In this document: piece after piece, positions 1-9,176 of the stretch | Numbering within the stretch: the first letter of the stretch is position 1 | Layout: every line of letters begins with the position of its first letter | NCBI RefSeq assembly: GCF_002161355.1 | Contig: NZ_NFHL01000001.1 | Coordinates: 372,001 to 436,000 of the forward strand | Length of the DNA: 64,000 bases | Origin: Lachnoclostridium sp. An76 | Lineage (GTDB): Bacteria; Bacillota; Clostridia; Lachnospirales; Lachnospiraceae | Reading direction: 5' to 3' | Notes under the pieces: model-generated | Seen by the model: only the letters and a program-made list of their open reading frames with translations | The model's database searches: none | Told to the model about the DNA's origin: nothing | Translations under genes and position numbers: made by a program

Positions 1-16
1 ATCTCCCCTTTATCGT

Positions 17-1687
17 TTAAAACAGCCCTGTGATCTTTCCGTCATCTGTCACATCGATCCCGTTCGCCGCAGGTACTTTCGGAAGTCCCGGCATTGTCAT
101 GATCGCGCCTGTAAGAGCGACCACAAACCCGGCCCCGGCATTTACATACACTTCACGGATATGGATGTCAAACCCTTCCGGCCTTCCCAGTTTCTTCGCA
201 TCGTCTGACAGAGAATACTGGTTCTTTGCCATACAGACCGGGACATTGCCAAACCCGAGGGATTCGATCTTTGCGATCTGTTTTTCCGCCGCCGGTTCAT
301 AGACAACGCCTTTTGCTCCGTAGATCTCTTTTGCCACAGTCTCGATCTTCTCTTTGATCGGCAGATCGTCTGCGTAAAGTGTATGGAACTCTGACGCCTT
401 CCTCTCAAGCGTCTCAAGCACCTTCTCAGCAAGGGCGATACCGCCCTCTCCGCCTTTTTCCCACACTTCCGAAAGTGCAAACTCACACCCGCGCTCTTCG
501 CAGAACCTGCGGATAAATTCATTTTCCGCCTCTGTATCCGTGACAAAGGAATTCAGAGTTACGATCACAGGGACTCCGTACTTCTGTATATTCTCAATAT
601 GTTTCTCAAGATTTGCGATCCCTTTTGCAAGGGCGTCCAGATTTTCTTCCGCAAGATCAGCCTTTGCAACGCCTCCATTATACTTCAAAGCGCGCACAGT
701 TGCAACCAGTACCACGGCATTCGGTTTCAGCCCTGCCATGCGGCACTTGATGTCAAAGAATTTTTCTGCGCCCAGGTCCGCCCCGAATCCGGCTTCCGTG
801 ATGGCGATATCACTCAGTTTGAGAGCCATCTTCGTCGCCCGCACGCTGTTGCATCCGTGGGCGATATTGGCGAAGGGGCCGCCGTGCACGAGCGCCGGTG
901 TGTGCTCCAGCGTCTGGATAAGATTCGGTTTCACAGCGTCCTTTAAGAGCGCTGCCATAGCGCCTGTCGCTTTCAGGTCATCCGCTGTCACCGGCTCTCC
1001 GTCGAAGTTGTACGCGACAATGATCTTCCCCAGTCTCTTCTTCAGGTCAGCCAGGTCATCTGCCAGGCAGAGGATCGCCATGATCTCGGATGCGACAGTG
1101 ATCACGAAATGATCCTCTCTTACCATGCCATCCATTTTATTTCCCAGGCCCACGACAATATTCCTGAGGACGCGGTCATTCATATCCAGGCAGCGTTTCC
1201 AGACAACCTGCCTCGGATCGATGCCGAGACTGTTGCCCTGCTGGATATGGTTGTCAAGCATTGCCGCGAGAAGATTGTTTGCAGAGGTGATCGCATGGAA
1301 ATCTCCTGTAAAATGGAGATTGAGGTCCTCCATGGGGACTACCTGCGCGTAGCCGCCGCCGGCAGCGCCGCCCTTGATCCCGAAGCACGGTCCGAGAGAA
1401 GGCTCTCTCAGGGCAAGCATTGCATTTTTCCCGAGCTTTGCCATCGCCTGGCCCAGCCCGATCGAGGTCGTTGTCTTTCCCTCCCCGGCAGGCGTCGGGT
1501 TGATCGCAGTCACAAGGACAAGCTTCCCGTCCTCCCTGTCTTTGATCCGGTCCCAGAGTTCATCGGAAAGCTTTGCCTTATATTTCCCGTAAAACTCCAG
1601 TTCATCTTCCATGATACCCGCACGCGCCGCCACGTCCCGGATATGTTCCATTTTTGCTTCCTGAGCGATCTGAATGTCTGTCTTCAT
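17..1687 (-). CDS. fhs: Formate-tetrahydrofolate ligase
   Basis: This enzyme makes 10-formyl-tetrahydrofolate from formate, THF and ATP in the cytoplasm, feeding one-carbon metabolism or the methyl branch of acetogenesis. The protein is 556 residues, normal for the family, with the P-loop TPAGEGKT at residues 65-72 and a family-typical [10 protein letters not shown] stretch near the C-terminus. I chose ATG at 1687 because GAGGAGG lies a few bases upstream; a longer frame reaching 1723 would run through that ribosome site. It follows ftsK by 58 bp on the same strand and may be co-transcribed with it. The stop lies at the window edge, so the downstream context is not visible. The identity is secure. 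Confidence 0.97.
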   Translation of the reverse strand: MKTDIQIAQEAKMEHIRDVAARAGIMEDELEFYGKYKAKLSDELWDRIKDREDGKLVLVTAINPTPAGEGKTTTSIGLGQAMAKLGKNAMLALREPSLGPCFGIKGGAAGGGYAQVVPMEDLNLHFTGDFHAITSANNLLAAMLDNHIQQGNSLGIDPRQVVWKRCLDMNDRVLRNIVVGLGNKMDGMVREDHFVITVASEIMAILCLADDLADLKKRLGKIIVAYNFDGEPVTADDLKATGAMAALLKDAVKPNLIQTLEHTPALVHGGPFANIAHGCNSVRATKMALKLSDIAITEAGFGADLGAEKFFDIKCRMAGLKPNAVVLVATVRALKYNGGVAKADLAEENLDALAKGIANLEKHIENIQKYGVPVIVTLNSFVTDTEAENEFIRRFCEERGCEFALSEVWEKGGEGGIALAEKVLETLERKASEFHTLYADDLPIKEKIETVAKEIYGAKGVVYEPAAEKQIAKIESLGFGNVPVCMAKNQYSLSDDAKKLGRPEGFDIHIREVYVNAGAGFVVALTGAIMTMPGLPKVPAANGIDVTDDGKITGLF

Positions 1688-1745
1688 TTTTTTCCTCCTC
1701 TGCGCCTTTCTTCTGTGCATCAATTTATCCTATGACGCTGTGTAT

Positions 1746-4352
1746 TTACTGGTTCTGAAGATACTCTTCAAATTCTTCCTTTGTCATCAGTACTTTTCTG
1801 GGCTTTGTGCCCTCCTCCGGGCCTACCACTCCCGCTTCTGCAAGCTGGTCCATGATACGCGCCGCGCGGTTGAACCCGATCTTGAACATCCTCTGGAGCA
1901 TGCCGATGGACGCCTTTTCCTTGTCAATGATCAGTTTCCCCGCATCAACAAAATATGTATCTCTGTCATCGCCGGCTTCGGACGGCGCTGCCGCCCCATC
2001 AGCCGGAATATTGGAATTCATATGCTCTTCCAGCTCATCATTATAAGATGCATTCCCGTTCTTATTGATAAGGTAATCTACCACATCCTGGACTTCCTTA
2101 TCAGAGACAAAAGACCCCTGGACACGCACCGGCTTCGGATAACCGGACGGGTAAAAGAGCATGTCACCTTTCCCGAGCAGTTTCTCTGCGCCGTTCATAT
2201 CAATGATCGTCCTGGAATCCACTCCTGATGATACGGAAAAGGCGATCCTGGACGGCATATTCGCCTTGATCAGTCCAGTGATCACATTGACCGATGGTCT
2301 CTGTGTGGCGAGGATCAGATGCAGCCCTGCTGCCCTGGCAAGCTGTGCCAGCCGGCAGATCGCGCCCTCTACTTCTCCCGGGGCAACCATCATCAGGTCC
2401 GCAAGCTCATCGATGATGATCACGATCTGAGGAAGCTTTTTCTTTATCTCCTCCCCGGTCTCACCTTTTTCAACTCTGGCATTAAACCCTTTCAGGTCTC
2501 TCACATTATATTCCGCGAACAGCTTGTACCGCTTCTCCATCTCTGCCACAGCCCAGTTCAGCGCGCCGGCTGCTTTTTTCGGATCTGTGACTACCGGGAT
2601 CATCAGGTGCGGGATCCCATTGTAGACACTCAGCTCCACAACCTTCGGGTCCACCAGGATCAGCTTCACTTCATCCGGGTCCGATTTGTAGATAATGCTC
2701 ATGATCAGCGTGTTGATGCACACAGATTTTCCCGATCCCGTCGCCCCCGCGACAAGGAGATGGGGCATCTTTGCTATATCCGCCACGACCACTTTGCCGG
2801 CGATATCCTTGCCGACCGCAAAGGTGATCGGGGATCTGCTGTTCCTGAATTCTGCTGATTCCAGGAGATCTCTCAGCATGACCGCCGTGTTCTCGCTGTT
2901 GGGCACCTCGATGCCAACGGCAGCCTTTCCCGGGATGGGCGCCTCGATCCTCAGGTCCGCCACTGCCAGGTTCAGTTTGATATCATCTGCCAGACCCACG
3001 ATCTTGCTCACTTTCACGCCCTGGTCCGGCTGGAGCTCATATCTCGTGACAGAAGGTCCGCAGCTTGCGTTTGTCACATGCACGCCCACCCCAAAGTTCT
3101 GGAGCGTCTGCTCCAGTTTCAGAGCTGTCGCCCGCAGATGCGCGTCCGAGTCTCCTCCCGTCTTCTTTCCTCTTTTCAGCAGAGAGAGAGGCGGCGTATG
3201 GTACACTGGCAGTTGCTTTTCCTGCCCCATCTCCGCCGCGGCCGCGACTTTCTCTGTCTCCGCCGCCACTTCAGCCGTATCTTCTGCCCTGCTGCGGCTG
3301 CGTCTTCTCCTGGTGCCGGCTTCCGCGTCTGCCGCTTCCGCGCCCGGCCCTTCTCCGGCCTCCGCCGGTCCGCTGTCCGCATGCGCGGCCGCTGTCTCTC
3401 CCAGGCTTTCCTGACCGCTGTTTCCCCGGTCAGACGGAGACGCAAAGGGATCCGGCATATCCTGCCCCGGACTGTCCGCGCGGTTGATCACAAAACTGTC
3501 CATAAAGGATCCGCCCTGGCCGGTCTGTGCGCTGTCCTCCATATCGTCCGGCGTGATCTCATAAATCTCCGGCGAACGTCTCTTTCCCCTTCTTACTTTC
3601 TTTGTCTCCTGCGGCTCCGGCTGTTCCGGCGCAAGCGTCGTCGCAAAAGAGACACCGGATACTTTCCGGTCTTTTCTCTTCCCGCCTGCCGTCCCCTGCT
3701 CAGCTTTCTCCGCGGCTCTTTCCCGCGCTTCTTCCCGCTGGCGCGCCCGGATCACCGCTGTCTCCTGGTGCTTTTTCCTTGCCTCTTCATATGCCTTTTT
3801 GCTCTGGCGTCCGAGAGGCGCCAGAAGGGTCTTCTCCGTGATCAGGATCACACAGATCACGGAAAGTACGAACAGGACCACATATGTCCCGATCTCTCCG
3901 ATGAGAGGACAGAGCAGACTGATGATACATCCCCCTGCCAGCCCTCCGGCATTGTGGTACCTGCTGGACTCTCTGTAATAGGAAAGCAGAGAAGCTCCCG
4001 GTGTATAGGAGTGAAAGATCAGCTCCAGTATAGCGGAAAGCAGCAGGATCAGTACAGCTCCCGCCGCAATCTTTACATAAGCATGTGTATTCCCTCTGTT
4101 GGATATCAGAAACGCAGTAAGTCCAAACAGGGCAAAGGGCAGCAAATATGCCATAAATCCAAAAAGCCCGAACAAAACTGATGAGACCGCCTCCCCTGCA
4201 GTCCCCCCAAGCCCGAAATTGCTCAGCACCAGAAGGATACATACTGCCAGCATGGCGAGTAAGATGATCTCTCCCCGGATCTCTGTATTCTGCTGGTCTT
4301 TCTTTGGCCTGCTCTTTGTGCTTTTCCTGCGTTTTGTCTGTCTGGCAGCCAT
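1746..4352 (-). CDS. ftsK: FtsK/SpoIIIE family DNA translocase
   Basis: This is a membrane-anchored, ATP-driven DNA pump that moves chromosomes through the division or sporulation septum. In the 868-residue protein, four to five hydrophobic segments lie at about residues 29-172. A long charged Ala/Glu/Arg-rich linker follows. The motor has Walker A GATGSGKS at 536-543 and Walker B IVIIIDE at about 643. A C-terminal winged-helix gamma domain occupies about 800-865 (MLQRMFKIGFNRAARIMDQL). All family landmarks are intact. It lies between a ClpP-fold protease gene (55 bp upstream) and fhs. Because sigG is also in this window, a SpoIIIE role in sporulation is plausible, but sequence alone does not separate SpoIIIE from a vegetative FtsK. 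Confidence 0.96.
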   Translation of the reverse strand: MAARQTKRRKSTKSRPKKDQQNTEIRGEIILLAMLAVCILLVLSNFGLGGTAGEAVSSVLFGLFGFMAYLLPFALFGLTAFLISNRGNTHAYVKIAAGAVLILLLSAILELIFHSYTPGASLLSYYRESSRYHNAGGLAGGCIISLLCPLIGEIGTYVVLFVLSVICVILITEKTLLAPLGRQSKKAYEEARKKHQETAVIRARQREEARERAAEKAEQGTAGGKRKDRKVSGVSFATTLAPEQPEPQETKKVRRGKRRSPEIYEITPDDMEDSAQTGQGGSFMDSFVINRADSPGQDMPDPFASPSDRGNSGQESLGETAAAHADSGPAEAGEGPGAEAADAEAGTRRRRSRSRAEDTAEVAAETEKVAAAAEMGQEKQLPVYHTPPLSLLKRGKKTGGDSDAHLRATALKLEQTLQNFGVGVHVTNASCGPSVTRYELQPDQGVKVSKIVGLADDIKLNLAVADLRIEAPIPGKAAVGIEVPNSENTAVMLRDLLESAEFRNSRSPITFAVGKDIAGKVVVADIAKMPHLLVAGATGSGKSVCINTLIMSIIYKSDPDEVKLILVDPKVVELSVYNGIPHLMIPVVTDPKKAAGALNWAVAEMEKRYKLFAEYNVRDLKGFNARVEKGETGEEIKKKLPQIVIIIDELADLMMVAPGEVEGAICRLAQLARAAGLHLILATQRPSVNVITGLIKANMPSRIAFSVSSGVDSRTIIDMNGAEKLLGKGDMLFYPSGYPKPVRVQGSFVSDKEVQDVVDYLINKNGNASYNDELEEHMNSNIPADGAAAPSEAGDDRDTYFVDAGKLIIDKEKASIGMLQRMFKIGFNRAARIMDQLAEAGVVGPEEGTKPRKVLMTKEEFEEYLQNQ

Positions 4353-4407
4353 ACAATTCCCCCTTGATAATTAAACATACTCTATTTAGTATAGCATCAT
4401 TTGAAAA

Positions 4408-5115
4408 TCATGTCATTATTTTTTTCTCCTCGATCAGCTCGTGCAGCTTGGCAAACGCCTGGCTGATCCCGCCCACTTCGTCGATCAGCCCCTCTCTCAC
4501 CGCTTCCTCCCCTTCCAGCATTGTGCCCACATCTTTTACAAGCTGGGTAGAATCCAACATCAGCTCCAGCAGCCTCTCCTGGGATATCCGGGAATGGGAT
4601 GAGATAAACCGGGCGATACGGTCCTGTGTCTTCTCCATATTGCGGTAACTCTGGATTACCCCGATGAACATTCCTGTAGACCGCACGGGATGCACGATCA
4701 TCGTCCCCGTCGGCACGATAAAGGAATAATCCGCTGACACTGCCAGAGGCCCGCCGATCGAATGGCTGCCGCCCAGCACAAGAGAAACCGTGGGTTTGCT
4801 CAGAGATGCGATCATCTCCGCGATCGCCAGCCCTGCTTCCACATCCCCGCCCAGCGTGTTCAAAAGAATGAGCACGCCCTCTGTCCGGTCATCCTCCTCC
4901 GCCTCAGCAAGCCTGGGCAGGAGATGCTCATACTTCGTGGCCTTCGTATTTCCCGATACCGCCTCATGCCCCTCGATCTCGCCGATGATCGTCAGGAGCT
5001 GTATCCCGTGCCTGGAGTGCCCGTTTCCCAGATCCAGCGTGCCCATCTCCCTGATCTCCGTATTCTCCTCGTTCCTCTCCTTCTGTGAATCCTCCTGGGA
5101 TGCTCTGTCTTCCAT
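4408..5115 (-). CDS. ClpP-fold serine protease, TepA-like
   Basis: This 235-residue protein resembles the ClpP/TepA (YmfB-like) group found beside ftsK/spoIIIE in many Firmicutes. Visible features are NTLGGDVEAGLAIAEMI, a GGSHSIGG motif placing the probable catalytic Ser at 119, and a MIVHP motif placing the probable His at 142. The first 35 residues are charged and probably flexible. ATG at 5115 was chosen because AGGAGG sits 9 bases upstream; a TTG further up would include that site inside the coding region. It is the first gene of the presumed tepA-ftsK-fhs unit. The substrate is unknown, and known TepA roles should not be transferred without tests. Confidence 0.88.
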   Translation of the reverse strand: MEDRASQEDSQKERNEENTEIREMGTLDLGNGHSRHGIQLLTIIGEIEGHEAVSGNTKATKYEHLLPRLAEAEEDDRTEGVLILLNTLGGDVEAGLAIAEMIASLSKPTVSLVLGGSHSIGGPLAVSADYSFIVPTGTMIVHPVRSTGMFIGVIQSYRNMEKTQDRIARFISSHSRISQERLLELMLDSTQLVKDVGTMLEGEEAVREGLIDEVGGISQAFAKLHELIEEKKIMT

Positions 5116-5180
5116 CTGTATATACCTCCTCAATGATCCGTCAGGACTAGTATCCGAAAAAAGAGAGTTTTTTATACAGT

Positions 5181-5526
5181 AAATCAGGATTTGTGGGGGA
5201 GCCCTTCCGATCGGATGTACGCAGAAAACCGCCCCTTTGATGCGCCTTTCGCGTCGGGCAGGGATATGGCGACGGTGACTTGGAGTAATCTGTTGGAAAG
5301 ACTTAAAAGAATGGGATGCGGCGTTAATTTCAAAGCGGATGCCTGAGCCGCAGGCGAATCTTCCGCTTTGAAATTGTCCTTAGCCGTATCCCATTCTTTT
5401 TACGTCTTTCCCAGATTACGGAACCGGAACCTGAGCCATATCCCTGACCGACGCGAAAACGTCCTGCATCAAACCGACGGTTTTCGGACATTTCTCTATC
5501 GGTTGGTCCCCCGCAGGTACAGATTT
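5181..5526 (+). repeat. Long palindromic repeat, copy 1
   Basis: This ~346-bp imperfect palindrome fills the gap between icd and the tepA-like gene. Its ends are a degenerate inverted repeat: AAATCAGGATTTGTGGGGGA on the left, and on the right the complement of AAATCTGTACCTGCGGGGGA. The centre is a small hairpin (GCCTG AGCCG CAGGC, 5341-5355). It is flanked by complementary arms AATTTCAAAGCGGA (5326-5339) and TCCGCTTTGAAATT (5362-5375), and further out by AAAAGAATGGGAT and ATCCCATTCTTTT. The 127 bases at 5295-5421 recur at 37179-37305 and, inverted, at 62870-62996 with one substitution each. Short frames inside it are by-products of the repeat. The icd stop codon lies at its right edge. The remaining gap up to 5180 shows no clear promoter. 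Confidence 0.9.
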
Positions 5527-6721
5527 ACAGCCGCTTTGCGATCGCTTTGATAAATCCTTCGCTGTTGAGCACTGTCGGATTTTCGATCGTGGTGATCAGC
5601 GCCAGGTCTTTTGTCATCTCGCCTGCCTCGATCGTATCAATGGTTGCTTTTTCCAGGCGGTCTGCGAATTCCATCAGTTCCTGATTTCCGTCCAGCTCGC
5701 CGCGCTTCCTGAGCGCTCCTGTCCATGCGAAGATCGTTGCCACAGAGTTTGTGGATGTCTCCTCGCCTTTTAAGTGTTTGTAGTAATGGCGCTGCACGGT
5801 CCCGTGTGCCGCCTCGTACTCATAATATCCCTCCGGAGATACGAGCACAGAAGTCATCATGGCAAGAGAACCGAATGCGGAGGATACCATATCGCTCATC
5901 ACATCTCCGTCATAGTTCTTGCATGCCCAGATATAGCCGCCCTCTGACTTCATCACGCGGGCAACCGCGTCGTCGATCAGTGTATAGAAATACTCGATGC
6001 CTGCTGCTTTGAACTTCTCGTCAAATTCTGCGTCATAGATCTCCTGGAAGATATCTTTAAATGTATGGTCATATTTCTTGGAGATCGTATCTTTTGTGGC
6101 AAACCAGAGATCCTGCTTTGTGTCCAGAGCGTAGGAGAAGCAGCTTCTCGCAAAACTCTCGATGGATTTATTCAGGTTGTGCATCCCCTGTACGATGCCC
6201 GGCCCGTCAAAGTTATGTACCAGCTCTTTTGTCTGTGTGCCGTCCTCTGCCGTATAGACAAGCTCTACCTTGCCCGCTCCCGGGATCTTCATCTCAGATC
6301 CTTTATACACATCACCGTATGCATGTCTTGCGATGGTGATCGGCTTCTTCCAGTTTTTCACGCACGGCTCAATGCCTTTCACTACGATGGGAGCGCGGAA
6401 TACCGTTCCATCCAGGATCGCGCGGATCGTTCCGTTGGGGCTCTTCCACATTTCTTTCAGGTCATACTCATCCATGCGGGCTGCATTGGGAGTGATGGTC
6501 GCGCATTTTACTGCGACTTTATATTTCTTTGTAGCAAGGGCAGAGTCCACGGTCACCTGGTCGTCTGTTTCATTTCTGTGCTCCAGTCCCAGGTCATAAT
6601 ACTCTGTCTTCAGGTCAATGTACGGGATGAGGAGCTCATCCTTGATCATCTTCCAGAGAATCCTTGTCATCTCGTCCCCGTCCATCTCTACGAGGGGTGT
6701 GGTCATTTTGATTTTTTCCAT
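5525..6721 (-). CDS. icd: NADP-dependent isocitrate dehydrogenase
   Basis: This enzyme oxidatively decarboxylates isocitrate to 2-oxoglutarate, here probably for glutamate synthesis. The 398-residue protein is of the dimeric type II class (also common in eukaryotes), with [15 protein letters not shown] in the substrate region and [16 protein letters not shown] from residue 322. ATG at 6721 has AGGAGG 9 bases upstream. It is the last gene of the citrate synthase-gntR-icd unit, 87 bp after gntR. The gene ends exactly at a long palindromic repeat whose terminal bases include the stop codon. No aconitase gene is present in this window. Confidence 0.95.
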   Translation of the reverse strand: MEKIKMTTPLVEMDGDEMTRILWKMIKDELLIPYIDLKTEYYDLGLEHRNETDDQVTVDSALATKKYKVAVKCATITPNAARMDEYDLKEMWKSPNGTIRAILDGTVFRAPIVVKGIEPCVKNWKKPITIARHAYGDVYKGSEMKIPGAGKVELVYTAEDGTQTKELVHNFDGPGIVQGMHNLNKSIESFARSCFSYALDTKQDLWFATKDTISKKYDHTFKDIFQEIYDAEFDEKFKAAGIEYFYTLIDDAVARVMKSEGGYIWACKNYDGDVMSDMVSSAFGSLAMMTSVLVSPEGYYEYEAAHGTVQRHYYKHLKGEETSTNSVATIFAWTGALRKRGELDGNQELMEFADRLEKATIDTIEAGEMTKDLALITTIENPTVLNSEGFIKAIAKRL

Positions 6722-6808
6722 TGTAGGTGTCCTCCTGATTCTTATTTCTATTGGATCGATCTTCCTTTTTACATCGGTTTCCCACAGCTGTCCCGCCGGC
6801 GCGGGATC

Positions 6809-7474
6809 TTACTCCTGTTCGTATCCCTGCTTTTTCAGATTCTGCATCACATGCATGATATGCTCATTGGCAAGCTGTTCCGCCATCTCAGCATCCCTGT
6901 CCCTGATCGCGCGCAGGATCTGACGGTGTTCACGGATAGATTTTCTCGCCCGGTCCTCTGACACCACAGACGACAGCCTGGCTGTCTGCACATAATTGTG
7001 GAAGTCCGCAAGGACATGACTCAGGATCCTGCTGCCGGAAGCTTCATACAGGACGGAGTGGAACCTGCCGTCCAGCGCCGTGACCTGCTCTGCGCTGAAA
7101 CCGCTCTCTTTCTTCATCTGGAACTCCGAGAGAAGGATCGTTTCCTCCAGTTCATCCAGCTGTGCATCCGTGATATGCTCCACAGCCCAGCGGGCACACA
7201 GCCCTTCCAGCATGGACCGGATCATGTAGATATCCCAGATATCCTTGTGGGAGATCCCGGTCACATATGCCCCCCTGTTCGGGATGATGGTCACCAGCCC
7301 TTCCAGTTCCAGCTGCCGCAGTGCTTCCCTGACAGGAGTGCGGCTCACTCCCAGCTCTTTTCCGATGGTGTTTTCCCTGAGCTCATCATTTTCCTTGTAT
7401 TTCCCGTTCAGGATGTCTCCCCGTATCTTGTGGAAGACACGCCCGCCCAGGGAATGGTCCTGATACTCTTCCAT
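6809..7474 (-). CDS. GntR-family regulator with FCD domain
   Basis: This 221-residue transcription factor has an N-terminal winged helix (GKELGVSRTPVREALRQLELEGLV, split by the usual turn) and an all-helical FCD ligand domain from about residue 85. Histidines and acidic residues in DGRFHSVLYE, DFHNYV and REHRQIL could bind a metal, as FCD domains often do. ATG at 7474 is preceded by AGGAGG with a 7-base gap. It lies between the citrate synthase and icd genes. The operon promoter carries a perfect 8-bp inverted repeat, so autoregulation in response to a TCA or amino-acid metabolite is likely. The effector is unknown. Confidence 0.9.
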   Translation of the reverse strand: MEEYQDHSLGGRVFHKIRGDILNGKYKENDELRENTIGKELGVSRTPVREALRQLELEGLVTIIPNRGAYVTGISHKDIWDIYMIRSMLEGLCARWAVEHITDAQLDELEETILLSEFQMKKESGFSAEQVTALDGRFHSVLYEASGSRILSHVLADFHNYVQTARLSSVVSEDRARKSIREHRQILRAIRDRDAEMAEQLANEHIMHVMQNLKKQGYEQE

Positions 7475-7505
7475 TTTCAGTCCTCCTGCTGCCAAGACCG
7501 GCCGG

Positions 7506-8894
7506 TCATAATGTTATGTGCAGCTCGTCACACACACTGTCTATTTTCGCAACTAATTCTTCATCTGTCAAGACTGTAACGCGCCCGTCCTCATATTCTT
7601 TGTCCACCCAGTCTTTCAGCCTGCGCACAAGCTCTGAGTTCTTGTCTACCTGGCGTTCGCCTGCCAGCTTATAGTACGCGTTGATCCAGTAAGCGATGCC
7701 AGCCGCTCCGGAGGTGTTGGACACAGAGACAAGCGCCGGACGGTTCAGGAATTTATCCGTGTCGAATATATTGTAGATCTCCTCGTTTTTCAGCATGCCG
7801 TCCGCGTGGATCCCTGCCCTTGTCACATTGAAATTCCTGCCCACGAACGGAGTGCGGGAGGGGATATGGTATCCGATCTCTTTTTCGTAGTATTCCGCAA
7901 GCTCTGTGATCACGGTCGTGTCCATCCCATCAAGAGTGCCCCTGAGCTGCGCGTACTCAAATACCATTGCCTCCAGCGGAGTATTTCCGGTGCGCTCTCC
8001 GATACCGAACAGGGAGCAGTTCACGCCGCATGCCCCGTACAGCCAGGCCGTCGTGGAGTTGTTGACCGCCTTGTAAAAGTCATTGTGCCCGTGGAACTCG
8101 ATCAGCTCGCTCGGCACACCGGCGTGTGTCATCAGGCCGTAGATGATGCCCGGGATGGATCTCGGGATCACTGCCCCCGGGAAATTCACGCCAAAGCCCA
8201 TTGTATCGCAGACACGGATCTTGACCGGAATCTTGTATTCTTCCATGAGCTTCATCAGCTCCACGCAGAACGGGATCACAAACCCATAGATATCCGAGCG
8301 TGTGATATCCTCCAGATGGCATCTCGGGCGCACTCCGGTCTCCATACACTCGCGCACAACAGAAAGATAGTGCTCCAGCGCCTGCTTTCTCGTCATTTTC
8401 AGCTTATAGAAAATATGGTAATCCGAACAGCTCACAAGGATGCCCGTCTCTTTCAGCCCGATATCCTTTACAAGCTGGAAATCCTTTTTGCTCGCGCGGA
8501 TCCAGCTGGTCACTTCCGGGAACTGATACCCCTTCTCCAGGCATTTGTACACCGCGTCCCTGTCCTTTTTGCTGTAGAGGAAAAACTCGCTCTGCCGGAT
8601 CTTCCCCTTCGGTCCTCCCAGACGGTGCAGATGATCATAGATCGTGACGATCTGCTCTGTTGTATACGGAGCCCTTGACTGCTGCCCGTCGCGGAAGGTC
8701 GTGTCCGTGATCCAGATCTCATCCGGCATGTTGTGCGGCACGATCCTGTCGTTAAACGCGATCTTCGGTATCTCATCATAACGGAACAGATTGCGGAACA
8801 CATTCGGCGTGTCCACATCTACAAGGGGGAACATATGCTCCTCCAGCTCCAGAAGATTTGTGTGCTTGTTCATAAATACTTTCCTGTCCTGCAT
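7506..8894 (-). CDS. Probable (Re)-citrate synthase (HMGL/IPMS family)
   Basis: The 462-residue protein belongs to the HMG-CoA-lyase-like TIM barrel family that includes isopropylmalate and homocitrate synthases. DTTFRDG (residues 64-70) and the metal-binding HGH (268-270 in EFHGHND) are intact. A conventional LeuA C-terminal allosteric domain is not evident. Position decides the call: it heads an operon with a GntR regulator and isocitrate dehydrogenase. Clostridia such as Clostridium kluyveri use an enzyme of this family, (Re)-citrate synthase, in place of the usual Si enzyme to make glutamate. ATG at 8894 is preceded by GGAGG. Homocitrate synthase or an unusual LeuA is the alternative, and the neighbours argue against both. 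Confidence 0.78.
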   Translation of the reverse strand: MQDRKVFMNKHTNLLELEEHMFPLVDVDTPNVFRNLFRYDEIPKIAFNDRIVPHNMPDEIWITDTTFRDGQQSRAPYTTEQIVTIYDHLHRLGGPKGKIRQSEFFLYSKKDRDAVYKCLEKGYQFPEVTSWIRASKKDFQLVKDIGLKETGILVSCSDYHIFYKLKMTRKQALEHYLSVVRECMETGVRPRCHLEDITRSDIYGFVIPFCVELMKLMEEYKIPVKIRVCDTMGFGVNFPGAVIPRSIPGIIYGLMTHAGVPSELIEFHGHNDFYKAVNNSTTAWLYGACGVNCSLFGIGERTGNTPLEAMVFEYAQLRGTLDGMDTTVITELAEYYEKEIGYHIPSRTPFVGRNFNVTRAGIHADGMLKNEEIYNIFDTDKFLNRPALVSVSNTSGAAGIAYWINAYYKLAGERQVDKNSELVRRLKDWVDKEYEDGRVTVLTDEELVAKIDSVCDELHITL

Positions 8895-8966
8895 CGTATC
8901 TGCCTCCTCCATATTCGATGCCCTTTCCGGTCCTGTATTTCCCGGATAGATCTTAGCTTCTCGATT

Positions 8967-8992
8967 TTGTATAATTGTATACACTTATACAA
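8967..8992. promoter_or_regulatory. Inverted-repeat operator of the citrate operon
   Basis: TTGTATAA and TTATACAA form a perfect 8-bp inverted repeat with a 10-base spacer that itself contains GTATAC. It covers the -10 element and most of the spacer of the operon promoter. FCD-type GntR regulators often bind short TTGTATACAA-like palindromes, so this is the natural site for the GntR protein encoded by the second gene. Binding here would block RNA polymerase. Confidence 0.7.
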
Positions 8993-9002
8993 CATTTGTC
9001 AA
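8974..9002 (-). promoter_or_regulatory. Promoter of the citrate synthase-gntR-icd operon
   Basis: A perfect -35 TTGACA (complement of 8997-9002) and a -10 TACAAT (complement of 8974-8979) are separated by 17 bases. Transcription would start near 8967, giving a leader of about 70 bases before the ATG at 8894. Confidence 0.85.
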
Positions 9003-9086
9003 TCCATATCTTTATTTCCCTGCGGTCTGTACAGGAGCAAAGGTCTTCCCGCACAGGCACAGGCGCCGCTCTCCGGCGTATCGCGC

Positions 9087-9108
9087 AAAAAAAGCCGGAT
9101 CCCCCAGC
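9087..9108 (-). terminator. Possible terminator after serA
   Basis: On the minus strand GCTGG-GGGAT-CCGGC forms a short stem with one G-T pair, followed by seven T residues. It lies 70 bases beyond the serA stop and before the citrate operon promoter. The stem is short, so strength is uncertain. Confidence 0.5.
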
Positions 9109-9176
9109 GTGTTCCGCCATTGGAAATCCAGCTTTTTGAATTCTCAGTTTTTTCCTTCTGTCCGCTCCAGCTTATT

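Noticed and set aside
5181-5526. Simple Rho-independent terminator explanation for the long palindrome
   Set aside because: The hairpin is far longer than a terminator, has no flanking T-run at its outer ends, and its copies occur in both orientations relative to the same gene direction.
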